Assembly: GCA_003268905.1 (NCBI GenBank)
Contig: QLTU01000002.1
Location: forward strand, 101,313 to 165,312
Length of the DNA: 64,000 nt
Source of the DNA: Acidovorax defluvii
Lineage (GTDB): Bacteria > Pseudomonadota > Gammaproteobacteria > Burkholderiales > Burkholderiaceae_C
Reading direction: 5' to 3'
Below are positions 28,680 through 43,219 of this stretch, piece after piece. Position numbers and translations under genes: made by a program. The notes under the pieces are model-generated. The model was given only the letters and a program-made list of their open reading frames with translations, ran no database searches and had not been told where the DNA came from. Position 1 is the first letter of the stretch; each line of letters opens with the position of its first letter.

Positions 28680-29459
28680 TCAAAGCATGTGCTGCAAAAA
28701 CGCCCTGGCCCGCTCATGCCCCGGATCGGCAAAAAACTCCCCCGCGGGCCGCGCAGCAATCAGTTCGCCCTGGTCCATGAAGGCCACGGTGTTCGCCACC
28801 TCGCGCGCAAAGCCCATTTCGTGGGTGACCACCAGCATGGTCATGCGCTCATCGGCCAGCTCGCGCATGGTGCGCAGCACCTCGCCGGTGAGCTCGGGGT
28901 CGAGCGCCGAGGTGGGCTCGTCGAACAGCATGATGTCGGGCTGCATGCACAGCGCCCGGGCAATGGCCACGCGCTGCTTTTGCCCACCCGACAGGCGCGC
29001 GGGGTAGTTGCCCTGCTTGTCGGACAGGCCCACCTTGGCCAGCAGCCGTTCGGCGCGGGCGATGGCCGCTTCGCGCGACAGGCCCTGCACCACCATGGGC
29101 GCCTCGATCAGGTTTTCCAGCACCGTGAGGTGCCCAAACAGGTTGAAGTGCTGGAACACCATGCCGGTCTTGCGGCAGATGCGGCGCAACTCGGCGTCCG
29201 GCGCGTAGACGCAGCGGCCTTGAGCGTCGGTGGTGACCAGCGTTTCGCCCTCGATGGCGATATGGCCGCTGTCGATGGTTTCCAGATGGTTCAGGCAGCG
29301 CAGAAAGGTGCTTTTGCCCGAGCCCGACGGCCCAATCACCGCCACCACTTCGCCCTGGCGCAACTGCAGCGAGACGCCGCGCAGCACCTGGTTGGCGCCG
29401 AAGGCCTTGCGGATGTCACGGGCCTCGATCATGGGCGCATCACTGGTCATATTTGGCAT
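28680..29459 (-). CDS. Polar amino-acid ABC transporter ATP-binding protein (GlnQ family)
   Basis: 259 residues. Walker A GPSGSGKST, Q-loop VFQHFNLF, signature LSGGQKQRVAIARALC, Walker B IMLFDEPTSALDPE, switch MLVVTHEMGF. ATG 29459 has GGAG seven bases upstream and overlaps the permease gene by 20 bases. Together with the next two genes it makes an importer; the cognate amino acid cannot be read from the ATPase. Confidence 0.93.
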   Translation of the reverse strand: MPNMTSDAPMIEARDIRKAFGANQVLRGVSLQLRQGEVVAVIGPSGSGKSTFLRCLNHLETIDSGHIAIEGETLVTTDAQGRCVYAPDAELRRICRKTGMVFQHFNLFGHLTVLENLIEAPMVVQGLSREAAIARAERLLAKVGLSDKQGNYPARLSGGQKQRVAIARALCMQPDIMLFDEPTSALDPELTGEVLRTMRELADERMTMLVVTHEMGFAREVANTVAFMDQGELIAARPAGEFFADPGHERARAFLQHML

Positions 29460-30093
29460 AGCGTTTCTCCATGCGCTGAAACCCCCAGGTGAGGATCAGG
29501 GTCATGATGAGATAGAAGGCCGCCGCCACGATGAAGGGCGTGGTGGTGAAGTCGCGCTGCACGATGCCGCGCGCGGCGCGCAGCAGGTCGTTCAGGGCCA
29601 GCACGTAAATCAGCGAGGTGTCCTTGACCAGGGTGATGGTCTCGTTGCTCATGGGCGGCAATATGCTGCGCACCGTCTGCGGCAGCACGATGCGGCGCAT
29701 GGTCTGGCCGTAGCCCATGCCCAGTACCTTGGCGGCCTCGTACTGCCCCCGGTCCACCGACTGGATGCCGGAGCGAAAGATCTCGGCAAAGTAGGCCGCG
29801 TAGTTCAGCGCAAAGGCCGCCACCGCCGCCGGAAAGTCGGGCAGTCGCACGCCAATCACCGGCACGAACGGAAGTGCAAAGTAGATAAACAGCATCTGCA
29901 GCATGAGCGGGGTGCCGCGCATGAGCCAGATGTAGCCGTTGACGGCCGCCGACAACGGCGCAAAGCGCGACACGCGCGCCAGCGCCAGCACCAGCCCGAG
30001 CGGCACCGCCAATGCCAGCGTGATGGCAAACAGCTTGAGGGTGACGGCAGCGCCCTGCGCCAGTGGCCCGAGGAGGGAAAGAACGTAGTCCAT
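29440..30093 (-). CDS. Polar amino-acid ABC transporter permease
   Basis: 217 residues with about five membrane segments, HisM/GlnP family. The N-terminal GAAVTLKLFAITLALAVPLG and the coupling motif EIFRSGIQSVDRGQYEAAKVLGMG (EAA loop) are clear. A single permease gene suggests a homodimeric channel. The 171-base gap from the binding-protein gene carries strong hairpins. Confidence 0.94.
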   Translation of the reverse strand: MDYVLSLLGPLAQGAAVTLKLFAITLALAVPLGLVLALARVSRFAPLSAAVNGYIWLMRGTPLMLQMLFIYFALPFVPVIGVRLPDFPAAVAAFALNYAAYFAEIFRSGIQSVDRGQYEAAKVLGMGYGQTMRRIVLPQTVRSILPPMSNETITLVKDTSLIYVLALNDLLRAARGIVQRDFTTTPFIVAAAFYLIMTLILTWGFQRMEKRYAKYDQ

Positions 30094-30195
30094 AGCGGCA
30101 ACGGTTCAGAGTTGTGTACAGCCTGCTGCCGTCGCAACCGGCGCGGCCCAGACCAGCGACCGCCGCGCAAGGGCCGCCCCGCAGCGCTGGCGGTG

Positions 30196-30256
30196 CCCCC
30201 TTCCCGGCTCGCGCAGCGAGGCGAGAGAAGGGGGAAGCGGCGCAGCCGCTCAGGGG
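30196..30256. repeat. Pair of GC-rich hairpins between binding-protein and permease genes
   Basis: Two inverted repeats in tandem. The first has CCCCCTTC / GAAGGGGG arms with inner GGCTCGC / GCGAG-like pairing. The second is AGCGGC-GCA-GCCGCT flanked by further G- and C-runs. It resembles the GC-rich palindromes common between genes in Comamonadaceae. Placed directly after the binding-protein stop, it could protect the upstream mRNA and lower permease/ATPase expression relative to the binding protein. Confidence 0.65.
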
Positions 30257-30264
30257 GTTGTACC

Positions 30265-31059
30265 TTATTTAATGATGTTCTTGCCGAACCATTGCTCGGC
30301 AATCTTCGCGGCGACGCCATCGGCCTTCATGTCGGCCAGTGCCTTGTCCAGCTTGCCGTGCAGATCGGTGTCGTCCTTGCGCAGGCCCACGCCATAGTCT
30401 TCGGTGCCGAAGTGGTCGTCGAGCACGGCATAGACGTCGGGCTTCTTGGCCACGTAGTACCGGCCCACCACCTCATCGACCACCACGGCATCCAGGCGGC
30501 CGGTGGTCAGGTCCATCAGGGCGGTCACGTTGTCGCCAAAGGTCTTGATGTCCTTGAACGACTTGAAGACGGCCTCGTCCTTCTTGATGGCGTCCACGGC
30601 ACTGCTGCCTTCCTGGGCGCCGACCACCTTGCCGGCCAGATCAGCCTTGGTCTTGATGGCGGAGTTGGCGGCCACCACGATGATCTGGTGGTTTTCCATG
30701 TAGGGCGCGGTGAACAGGATGTTCTGCTTGCGCTCTTCGGTGATGGTCAGGCCGTTCCACAGTGCGTCCACGCGCTTGCCCGAGAGCTCGGCTTCCTTGG
30801 CGCTCCAGTCGATGGGCTTGAATTCCACTTCCAGGCCCAGGCGCTTGGCGGCTTCCTTGGCCATGTCGATGTCAAAGCCGATCAGCTCGTTCTTCTCGTT
30901 GCGAAAACCCATGGGCGGGAAGTTGTCGTCCAGGCCGACGACGATTTTGGTGACAGCCGCTGGCGCGGGTGTGGCGGCGGGTGCGGCGGGCTCCTGCTTG
31001 GAGCAACCAGCCAGCACGGCGCCCAGGGTCAGCAAGGCAACAGCGGCAATTTTTTTCAT
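30265..31059 (-). CDS. Amino-acid ABC transporter substrate-binding lipoprotein
   Basis: 264 residues from ATG 31059 (MKKIAAVALL). Signal peptide with lipobox VLAGC (Cys about 18), then an Ala/Pro linker and a family 3 solute-binding domain: VGLDDNFPPMGFRNEKNELIGFDIDMAKEAAKRLG, MDLTTGRLDAVVVDEVVGRYY and YGVGLRKDD. The family binds polar amino acids (Gln, His, Arg, Cys and others). First gene of the transporter transcript. Confidence 0.94.
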   Translation of the reverse strand: MKKIAAVALLTLGAVLAGCSKQEPAAPAATPAPAAVTKIVVGLDDNFPPMGFRNEKNELIGFDIDMAKEAAKRLGLEVEFKPIDWSAKEAELSGKRVDALWNGLTITEERKQNILFTAPYMENHQIIVVAANSAIKTKADLAGKVVGAQEGSSAVDAIKKDEAVFKSFKDIKTFGDNVTALMDLTTGRLDAVVVDEVVGRYYVAKKPDVYAVLDDHFGTEDYGVGLRKDDTDLHGKLDKALADMKADGVAAKIAEQWFGKNIIK

Positions 31060-31227
31060 GGTGTAGCGATTTTCAAAAAGAACAGACAGGGGGGCAAAGC
31101 CGGACGGGGCATGCACCACCCACTGGTGCAGTGTTCGAAGCCCCGGGAAAACCCTGCATTGTCCCATTGATGTGGATTGCCGGCATCTGGGTCGCCATGC
31201 GCCGCCCCGGGAATAAGCAGCAAAATA

Positions 31228-31277
31228 CGGCTTCAGCGCACACTGGATAAGCGCATATAGCTATTTAATCAATAGCA
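31228..31277 (-). repeat. Dispersed two-hairpin palindrome, copy 4 (diverged)
   Basis: Left arm degraded (TTCAGCGCACACTGG), right arm ATAAGCGC, small hairpin GCTATTTAATCAATAGC intact. Lies between the gltD terminator and the binding-protein gene. Confidence 0.75.
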
Positions 31278-31286
31278 ACACAAACG

Positions 31287-31312
31287 CCAACGGCGCCCGC
31301 GGGCGCCGTTGG
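31287..31312 (-). terminator. Rho-independent terminator after gltBD
   Basis: A perfect 26-base palindrome (13-bp arms beginning CCAACGGCGCCCG) 22 bases past the gltD stop. On the - strand it is followed by GTTTGTGTTG, a moderate T-rich tract. Confidence 0.72.
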
Positions 31313-31334
31313 AGAGGTCGGTGCGGTTGCCGGC

Positions 31335-32813
<1,479 letters not shown>

Positions 32814-32861
32814 GACGATGTCCTTGTCTGTGAATGCTGTGCGGATGTCTGCGGCGTCGCC

Positions 32862-37595
<4,734 letters not shown>

Positions 37596-37664
37596 GGCGC
37601 ACTCCTATATTTTTCGCAGGGACTGCAAGAATAGTGCAACGCAACATATTGAGGCAAGCACAAC

Positions 37665-37688
37665 AATTGGGGTCAGAGTCCAATTATT
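37665..37688 (+). repeat. Left inverted motif of the RAYT unit
   Basis: AATTGGGGTCAGAGTCCAAT followed by TATT. It is an imperfect palindrome and the inverse of the motif at 38511. A related AATTGGGGACACATCAATT lies at 37713-37731. Confidence 0.8.
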
Positions 37689-37724
37689 CACACCTAATTG
37701 TTGAATAGGTTTAATTGGGGACAC

Positions 37725-37782
37725 ATCAATTTGAATAGCTGTTACCGCTTATCCATAAAGCGCTATAAGCCAATCTGACTCA
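37725..37782 (+). repeat. Dispersed two-hairpin palindrome, copy 5
   Basis: ATCAATTTGAATAGC small hairpin, ACCGCTTAT..ATAAAGCGCT main palindrome, then TAAGCCAATCTGACTCAA. It lies inside the RAYT unit, directly after (and sharing the stop codon of) the transposase gene. Confidence 0.85.
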
Positions 37783-38475
37783 ATTTTTTGGCGTGATTGC
37801 TGGACGCCCAGCCCTGGCCTTGGTGACGCGGCGTGGGGATTTTTTTTGCAACTCCGCTACAAATTCTGTGTCGCCCAACGCCCAGCCGCTCAATGCCGCG
37901 TCGGTCAAAGCCGCCTGGTCGCCACAGCCAATGCCTGCCTGCACCAGCCCTGCATAGGCGGCCTCGCGTGCAAACGGCGTGTTGCCCAGTGCCCAATACA
38001 GCGCATGCGGGGTCACGAGCTTGTCGATGCGCTGGCCCAGGTAATGGGCGTGGCTGGACCACTGCCAGGCCCCCGGTTGCGCCACCATGCCGGCCCGCAC
38101 CGGGTTCAGATCGATATACACCATGCAGGCGAGCAAATAGCGCTCCGTCTCGATCAGCGTGGAGCGGTAGCGCCCCTCCCACAGCGTGCCACTGCGGGCG
38201 TGGCGCTGGTTGAAATAGCGCACATAACTGCGCCCCACCGCCTGCATCATCAAAGGCAACGCCTCGGCCGTGGCCGGCGTGGCGAGCAGGTGAAAGTGGT
38301 TGTCCATCAGCACATAGGCATGGACCGCAACCGCAAACTTATGTGCGTTTTCGGCCAAAAGCGCCATCATGGTGGCGAAATCCTGGGTGTCCGCAAAGAT
38401 CATCTGGCGGTTGTTGCCGCGCTGAATGATGTGGTGCGGGTAGCCGGGAAGCGTGAGACGGGGCAGGCGGGCCAT
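37780..38475 (-). CDS. REP-associated tyrosine transposase (TnpA_REP, Y1/HUH type)
   Basis: 231 residues. Y1 transposase of the IS200/RAYT class, single-strand endonuclease acting on hairpin DNA. HUH motif in MDNHFHLL (His60, His62); GYPHHIIQRGNNRQMIF N-terminal block; candidate catalytic Tyr in GRSYVRYFNQRHARSGTLWEGRY; YIDLNPVRAGMV and WQWSSHAHYLG are typical RAYT blocks. The frame is intact. The C-terminal 60 residues are less conserved and end in a basic tail (RRVTKARAGRPA). RAYTs are usually single-copy and domesticated, and are thought to spread REP sequences. Confidence 0.92.
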   Translation of the reverse strand: MARLPRLTLPGYPHHIIQRGNNRQMIFADTQDFATMMALLAENAHKFAVAVHAYVLMDNHFHLLATPATAEALPLMMQAVGRSYVRYFNQRHARSGTLWEGRYRSTLIETERYLLACMVYIDLNPVRAGMVAQPGAWQWSSHAHYLGQRIDKLVTPHALYWALGNTPFAREAAYAGLVQAGIGCGDQAALTDAALSGWALGDTEFVAELQKKSPRRVTKARAGRPAITPKN

Positions 38476-38510
38476 GGCGATGTACTGAACAAGGAAACAC
38501 GGGCAATTTT

Positions 38511-38534
38511 AATTGGGCTCTGACCCCAATTATT
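38511..38534 (-). repeat. Right inverted motif of the RAYT unit
   Basis: AATTGGGCTCTGACCCCAAT followed by TATT; its complement matches the left motif at 37665 with few changes. It lies 36 bases upstream of the transposase start. Confidence 0.8.
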
Positions 38535-38576
38535 GAGTTGGCCACGTATTGCCCCTGAGGAGTGTTTGCACGGACC

Positions 38577-39503
38577 CTATTCCTGCGGCGACACGGCGGC
38601 GTCTGCCGACAGCCCGAAACGCGCTCCCAAAGCCTGCTCGAGCCCGAACTCGCGCAGGATGGCGCGCAGCCGCTCCTGGGCGCTGCGCTTTCTCTGACCG
38701 GTGTAGCGGGCGATGATCAGCTCGTTTTTCATGCTGTGCTCCCAACCCACCAGCTCGGTCACTGTGACCTGGTAACCGCTGGCCTCCAGGTGCAGGCACC
38801 GCAACACGTTCGTTACCTGGCTGCCCACCTCGCGGGTGTGCAGCGGGTGGCGCCACAGTTCGGCCAGGGGCGTGCGCGCCAGTTGCAGAGCCTTGCCCTG
38901 GCGCAGGCAGGCAGCCACTTCGGCCTGGCAGCAGGGCACGATGACCATCGCGCGTGCCTGTTTTTGCAGGCCGAAGGCAATGGCATCGTCGGTGGCGGTG
39001 TCGCAGGCATGCAGCGCGGTCACCACATCAATGCGCTCGGGCAGCTCGGCCGCATCGGTGGATTCAGCCACCGACAGGTTCAAGAACGACATACGCCCAA
39101 AGCCGAGTTGCTTGGCCAGTGCGCGCGATTTTGCGACCAGTTCGGCGCGCGTTTCAATGCCATAGATATGACCGCGTCCGAGCGCCTTGAAATACAGGTC
39201 GTACAGGATAAAGCCCAGGTAGGACTTGCCCGCGCCATGGTCGGCCAGCGTGGGGCTGTGCCCGTTTGCCGACATTTCTTGCAGCAAGGGTTCGATGAAA
39301 TTGAACAGGTGGTAGACCTGCTTGAGCTTGCGGCGTGAATCCTGGTTCAGCCGCCCTTCGCGCGTGAGGATATGCAGCTCTTTCAATAACTCAACGGACT
39401 GCCCCGGGCGCAGCTCGGACAACTCTGCGCTGGCTGCCGGCGGGTTTTTGGCCGACACTTTGGTCGCCGCCTTGTCAGCCGTCTTGTGGTGCGCGGCTTT
39501 CAT
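38577..39503 (-). CDS. Class I SAM-dependent methyltransferase (Methyltransf_32-like)
   Basis: 308 residues. A variable Lys/Ala-rich N-terminus (1-40) leads to the methyltransferase core: LADHGAGKSYLGFILYDLYF replaces the usual glycine loop, IYGIETRAELVAKSRALAKQLGF is the second strand/acidic loop, IDVVTALHACDTATDDAI is the ALHACD motif, and MVIVPCCQAEVA follows. This pattern is seen in the GSTCD/Methyltransf_32 family. Substrate unknown (RNA is a guess from the family). Start overlaps the DUF1415 stop by four bases. Confidence 0.85.
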   Translation of the reverse strand: MKAAHHKTADKAATKVSAKNPPAASAELSELRPGQSVELLKELHILTREGRLNQDSRRKLKQVYHLFNFIEPLLQEMSANGHSPTLADHGAGKSYLGFILYDLYFKALGRGHIYGIETRAELVAKSRALAKQLGFGRMSFLNLSVAESTDAAELPERIDVVTALHACDTATDDAIAFGLQKQARAMVIVPCCQAEVAACLRQGKALQLARTPLAELWRHPLHTREVGSQVTNVLRCLHLEASGYQVTVTELVGWEHSMKNELIIARYTGQRKRSAQERLRAILREFGLEQALGARFGLSADAAVSPQE

Positions 39504-40123
39504 GCCGGGTCCTTCTGCAGTTCAGGCGTGGTTGCCGCCGTGCTCACGCCCACGTCCAGCGCCTGCCAGCCTGGCATACCCAGCTGCTCCAGCACCTCCA
39601 TGTTGCGCTCGTAGATGGCTTCGGCGTCGGGGTAGGCCTGCACTGCCCGGTCAATGCTGTCTTCGCGCAGCAGGTGCAAGGTGGGATATGGCGCGCGATT
39701 GGTGCAGTTGGTGACATCACCCGCATCGGTGCCCGCAAACTGGAACTGCGGATGAAAGCTGGCAATCTGCAGGGTGCCGTCCAGGTCCAGCTCCTCCAGA
39801 ACGTCTTCGGCCACACCCAGGAAATCGTTGAACTCCAGAAACTCCTGCAGGCAGTCGGGCGCCATCAGCAAGGTGGTGTCGCGCACCTCAGCAGGGGCTG
39901 CGGCCAGATCGGCCAGCTCGCGCCGCAGGTCTTGCGCCAGTGCCACGGCATCGGTGGCGGCGCTCACCGCATAGTGAATCTGCCCCTTGGCGTGCACGCC
40001 CTTGGCAAACGGGCACAGGTTCAACCCGATCACGGCCCGCTCCAGCCAGCGCACCATGTCCTTCATGATGAGGTCCGCCCGTTCAGAAGGCGCGAGGGGC
40101 GGCGTGGGTGCGGCAGCGTTCAT
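39500..40123 (-). CDS. DUF1415 family protein
   Basis: 207 residues from ATG 40123 (MNAAAPTPPL). Conserved DUF1415 blocks: WLERAVIGLNLCPFAKGV, DTTLLMAPDCLQEFLEFNDFL, IASFHPQFQFAGT and NCTNRAPYPTLHLLREDS with likely metal or cofactor residues (Cys, His). No known function. It is coupled to the following methyltransferase gene by a four-base overlap. A 183-base spacer without features separates it from dgt. Confidence 0.87.
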   Translation of the reverse strand: MNAAAPTPPLAPSERADLIMKDMVRWLERAVIGLNLCPFAKGVHAKGQIHYAVSAATDAVALAQDLRRELADLAAAPAEVRDTTLLMAPDCLQEFLEFNDFLGVAEDVLEELDLDGTLQIASFHPQFQFAGTDAGDVTNCTNRAPYPTLHLLREDSIDRAVQAYPDAEAIYERNMEVLEQLGMPGWQALDVGVSTAATTPELQKDPA

Positions 40124-40306
40124 GGCAGATCGATTCAGAAGACAACAAAAAGGGGGGGTGAAGTTTAACGAACCGCAGCCACCACGGCGAGCCGCTCGCA
40201 GCGGCTGATTCCATTTGCAATTCAGCGATGCCCGTGGCGACGCCGCAGGCAGTGCTGACCCACGGCAAGGCATATCAACAGCAGCACCGGTGATTTGGTG
40301 ATGGCA

Positions 40307-41479
40307 TCAACCCAGCAGACGCAGGCCGGTCAATCGCTCGTGTTCGCGCCCCGCGAAACGGTCGGTCATTCCGGCGATGTAATCCGCCACCGTCCGGGCG
40401 CGTGCCGGGGGCTCGCCTTCCAGTGCCTGGCGGGCAAATCGGGGCTTCATTTCGCCGGGTTGGGCCACATACGCAGCAAACAGCTCGGTTACCACGCGCT
40501 GGGCGCGCCCGGTGGTCTCCACCACCTGCGGGTGGCGGTAGAGGTCCTTGAAAAGAAACCGCTTGAGCTCCGATGACTGGGCCCGCATGGGGGCACTGAA
40601 GCCCACCAGCGTTGCGGCCATGCGCACGTCGTCCACGCTGCGGGGCGCGGCACTGGCCAACGCGGCGCTGGTGGCCTCGATCACGTCATAGACCTGCGCA
40701 CTGAGCATGCGCCGGATGGCTTCATACAACAGGCGCCGCTCCATCGCAGTGCCCCCCAGATGAGGATGCTCGGCCTGCGCCACACGGCGATAGTGGTCGA
40801 ACAGCGGAACATCGGTCAGTTGCGCCAGCGTGATCAGGCCCGAGCGCACGCCGTCATCAATGTCATGCGCGTTGTAGGCGATTTCGTCCGCCAGATTGCA
40901 CAGCTGCGCCTCCAGGCTGGGCTGCTCCTTGCGCAAAAACCGCCCCCCTACACCGCCGGGTTCATTCAACTCCAGCCGCTGCGCGTTTGCCTGCGAGCAA
41001 TGTTTAAGCACGCCCTCCCGCGTTTCGAAGGTCAGGTTGATGCCGTCGTAATCGGGGTAGCGCTCTTCAAGGTGGTCCACCACCCGCAGGCTCTGCAGGT
41101 TGTGCTCGAACCCGCCATGGGCATGCATGCACCCGTTCAGCGCATCCTGCCCGGCGTGCCCGAAAGGGGTGTGGCCGAGGTCATGGGCCAGTGAAATGGC
41201 CTCCACCAGGTCTTCGTTGATGCGCAACGACCGGGCAATCGAACGCCCCAGTTGCGCCACCTCCAGCGAATGCGTGAGCCGCGTGCGAAACAGATCTCCC
41301 TCGTGGTTCAGAAAAACCTGGGTCTTGTAAACCAGCCGACGAAACGCCGACGAGTGCACGATGCGGTCACGGTCACGCTGGTAGTCGTTGCGCGTGGGCG
41401 CTGCAGGCTCAGGGTAGCGGCGCCCGCGCGAAAGCGCCGGGTCGCAGGCATAGCACGCCAGAGAAGAGTTTTGGGTCAA
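40307..41479 (-). CDS. dgt: dGTP triphosphohydrolase-like protein
   Basis: HD-superfamily enzyme releasing tripolyphosphate from dNTPs. 390 residues, the shorter dGTPase-like type common in betaproteobacteria. Motifs: FRRLVYKTQVF, TRLTHSLEVAQLGR (first HD-domain His), AISLAHDLGHTPFGHAG (HD pair) and LADEIAYNAHDIDDG. The start is the TTG at 41479 (MTQNSSLACY); no ATG fits, and the TTG lies at the edge of a palindrome copy. It follows aroB, the usual order aroK-aroB-dgt. Confidence 0.94.
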   Translation of the reverse strand: MTQNSSLACYACDPALSRGRRYPEPAAPTRNDYQRDRDRIVHSSAFRRLVYKTQVFLNHEGDLFRTRLTHSLEVAQLGRSIARSLRINEDLVEAISLAHDLGHTPFGHAGQDALNGCMHAHGGFEHNLQSLRVVDHLEERYPDYDGINLTFETREGVLKHCSQANAQRLELNEPGGVGGRFLRKEQPSLEAQLCNLADEIAYNAHDIDDGVRSGLITLAQLTDVPLFDHYRRVAQAEHPHLGGTAMERRLLYEAIRRMLSAQVYDVIEATSAALASAAPRSVDDVRMAATLVGFSAPMRAQSSELKRFLFKDLYRHPQVVETTGRAQRVVTELFAAYVAQPGEMKPRFARQALEGEPPARARTVADYIAGMTDRFAGREHERLTGLRLLG

Positions 41480-41532
41480 ATTGGCCTCTAGCGCTTTATC
41501 AGCAAGCGCTTAAAGCTATCATATTAATAGCA
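41476..41532 (-). repeat. Dispersed two-hairpin palindrome, copy 6
   Basis: TCAAATTGGCCTCTAGCGCT then CAAGCGCTTAAAGCT and the small hairpin GCTATCATATTAATAGC. One of the best-preserved copies. It fills most of the aroB-dgt gap and includes the dgt start codon. Confidence 0.9.
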
Positions 41533-41563
41533 ATTGATTCCATGAATACCAGGTGACGGCCTG

Positions 41564-42667
41564 TCACCCGGCGCAGCAGGCGTCAATCACCTCGCGCACC
41601 AGCGCATCGGGTGCGGCACGCACGCAGGCCCGGCCCGGCCCGTCGATCAGCACAAAGCGGATCTCGCCCGCCTCCGCCTTCTTGTCCACGCGCATCAGTT
41701 CCAGATAGCGGCCAGCATTGTCAGCAGCATCCAGCACCGCGCCGCGAAGGGGCAATCCAGCACGCTGCACCAGCACCTTCAAACGCGCCACAAACGCCTC
41801 ATCCACCAAGCCCAGCCTGCGCGACAGCTCGGCCGCCATCACCATGCCTGCACCCACACCCTCACCATGCAGCCAGGCGCCATAGCCCATACCGGCCTCT
41901 ATGGCGTGGCCGAAGGTGTGCCCAAAGTTCAAAATGGCGCGCAGTCCGGCCTCGCGCTCGTCCTGCCCCACCACCCAGGCCTTGATCTCGCAGCTGCGCC
42001 GCACTGCATGCGCGAGCGCCGCGCGGTCGCGCGCCAGCAGGTCATCCATGTGATCTTCGAGCCAGCCCATGAAATCCATGTCGGCAATCGGCCCGTATTT
42101 GATGACCTCTGCGAGGCCAGCGCTGAGCTCTCGCGCTGGCAAGGTATCGAGGGTCGCCAAGTCACACACCACCAGTTGCGGCTGGTAGAACGCACCAATC
42201 ATGTTCTTGCCCAGCGGGTGGTTGATGGCCGTCTTGCCCCCTACCGACGAATCCACCTGCGCCAATAGTGTGGTCGGCACCTGCACAAACGGCACCCCGC
42301 GCATGTAGCTGGCGGCGGCGAAGCCGGTCATGTCGCCAATGACTCCACCACCTAGCGCGAACAGCACGGTTTTGCGGTCGCAACCGTGCTGCAGCAGGGC
42401 ATCAAAAATCAGGTTCAGGGTCTGCCAGTTTTTGTGTTCTTCGCCGTCGGGAAGTGCCACCAAGTGCACCTGTGCGTACTTCGGCGCAAGGGCTGCGCGC
42501 AAGGCATCGGCATACAGCGGCGCCACTGTGGTGTTGGTGACGATGAGGGCTGCAGCAGCCGCTGGCAGACCAACATAAATATCGGCAGAGCCCAGCAGGG
42601 CCGCACCAATTTCGATAGGGTAGCTGCGGTCCGCCAAGTCAATAAGGACTGTCTGGATACTGGGCAT
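41564..42667 (-). CDS. aroB: 3-dehydroquinate synthase AroB
   Basis: Second step of the shikimate pathway: NAD- and Zn-dependent cyclisation of DAHP. 367 residues from ATG 42667 ([11 protein letters not shown]). Motifs: [63 protein letters not shown], and metal ligands in [13 protein letters not shown] and [13 protein letters not shown] 42703 is an alternative start. Upstream, where aroK normally sits, only a decayed aroK remains. The 294 bases from 42668 to 42961 hold no intact gene. Confidence 0.96.
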   Translation of the reverse strand: MPSIQTVLIDLADRSYPIEIGAALLGSADIYVGLPAAAAALIVTNTTVAPLYADALRAALAPKYAQVHLVALPDGEEHKNWQTLNLIFDALLQHGCDRKTVLFALGGGVIGDMTGFAAASYMRGVPFVQVPTTLLAQVDSSVGGKTAINHPLGKNMIGAFYQPQLVVCDLATLDTLPARELSAGLAEVIKYGPIADMDFMGWLEDHMDDLLARDRAALAHAVRRSCEIKAWVVGQDEREAGLRAILNFGHTFGHAIEAGMGYGAWLHGEGVGAGMVMAAELSRRLGLVDEAFVARLKVLVQRAGLPLRGAVLDAADNAGRYLELMRVDKKAEAGEIRFVLIDGPGRACVRAAPDALVREVIDACCAG

Positions 42668-42961
42668 CAAAGAAGAGATGAAAGAAGGCAAATCAGACTG
42701 CATGGTGTGAAACGAAGAAATAACTGCGATGTTAGTGCGCCCGGTGAACGGCATGCATAGCGGGTCTGGCCTGACGCAGGTACGCACGCCAACTCAAACT
42801 ACATCCTGTTGGCCTGCGTTCTACCGAGGGGCATTCGATTTCAGTCAGGCAATGTGCAGACGCACAGCACTGCAGAGTGCCCTGTGCGTTCTGAATGCCC
42901 TGACGCTGCAGCGAAGGTTTTGCGCCTCCGATAACGGCTCCGGGGGGCGAACCGCATACAA

Positions 42962-42986
42962 AACCGCCGGCGTGGTGCCGGCGGTT
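42962..42986 (-). terminator. Terminator-like hairpin after the aroK remnant
   Basis: Ten-base arms AACCGCCGGC / GCCGGCGGTT around a five-base loop, followed on the - strand by TTGTATG, giving a short GTTTTG tract. It lies three bases past the stop of the aroK remnant and would end transcription from the pil/Ig-like genes before aroB. Confidence 0.62.
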
Positions 42987-42988
42987 AG

Positions 42989-43219
42989 TCAATCCATAAC
43001 CGCTTCTTCCATGCTCCGAAAGGCGTCTTCGCCCTCGCGCTCAGAGAAGAAGAAAATTGAGCAGCCAATGCGCTGCTCGATCACCTGGTCAGAGTCGGTT
43101 AAGCCCACCCCGGCCGCCGAGCGAGTGCCTGCCGACAGTGGCTTTGCTCCAGCCGTGCAGGCCGCGATGAGCGACAGAAGAATGAACCCAGTGTCTGCGT
43201 CCGCAGTTGCAGTGAGCAT
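42989..43219 (-). pseudogene. aroK: Decayed shikimate kinase (aroK remnant)
   Basis: A 76-codon open frame whose residues 41-75 read TDSDQVIEQRIGCSI, then three Phe, then SEREGEDAFRSMEEAVM, a clear match to the shikimate-binding region of AroK (DSD-x-VIEQRIGCSI..EREGE-x-FR..EEAV). Upstream the P-loop is broken. In this frame it reads TAGAKPLSAG, but the neighbouring frame gives GLHGWSKATVGR, close to GLPGSGKSTVGR, so at least one frameshift pair separates the parts. A stop follows the EEAVMD segment, leaving less than half of the usual 170-180 residues. It is at the canonical aroK place before aroB. Its ATG overlaps the stop of the Ig-like gene (TGATG). Confidence 0.8.

Larger units (their letters stand above)
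37665..38534 (-). mobile_element. RAYT element bounded by inverted AATTGGGGTCAGAG repeats
   Basis: A transposase gene (37780-38475) lies between two near-identical 24-base motifs in opposite orientation (37665-37688 and 38511-38534). Each motif is itself an imperfect palindrome (AATTGG..CCAATT). This matches REP-associated tyrosine transposase units, where one gene sits between inverted REP-like sequences. No target-site duplication was recognised. Confidence 0.75.

Noticed and set aside
29230-31170. A 646-codon + strand frame opposite the amino-acid ABC transporter
   Set aside because: Antisense to three clear transporter genes; no recognisable domains.
37780-38475. Full insertion sequence (IS200/IS605) instead of a RAYT
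   Set aside because: The protein has RAYT-type blocks, is flanked by inverted REP-like motifs and lacks a TnpB/IscB partner or omega-like guide region.
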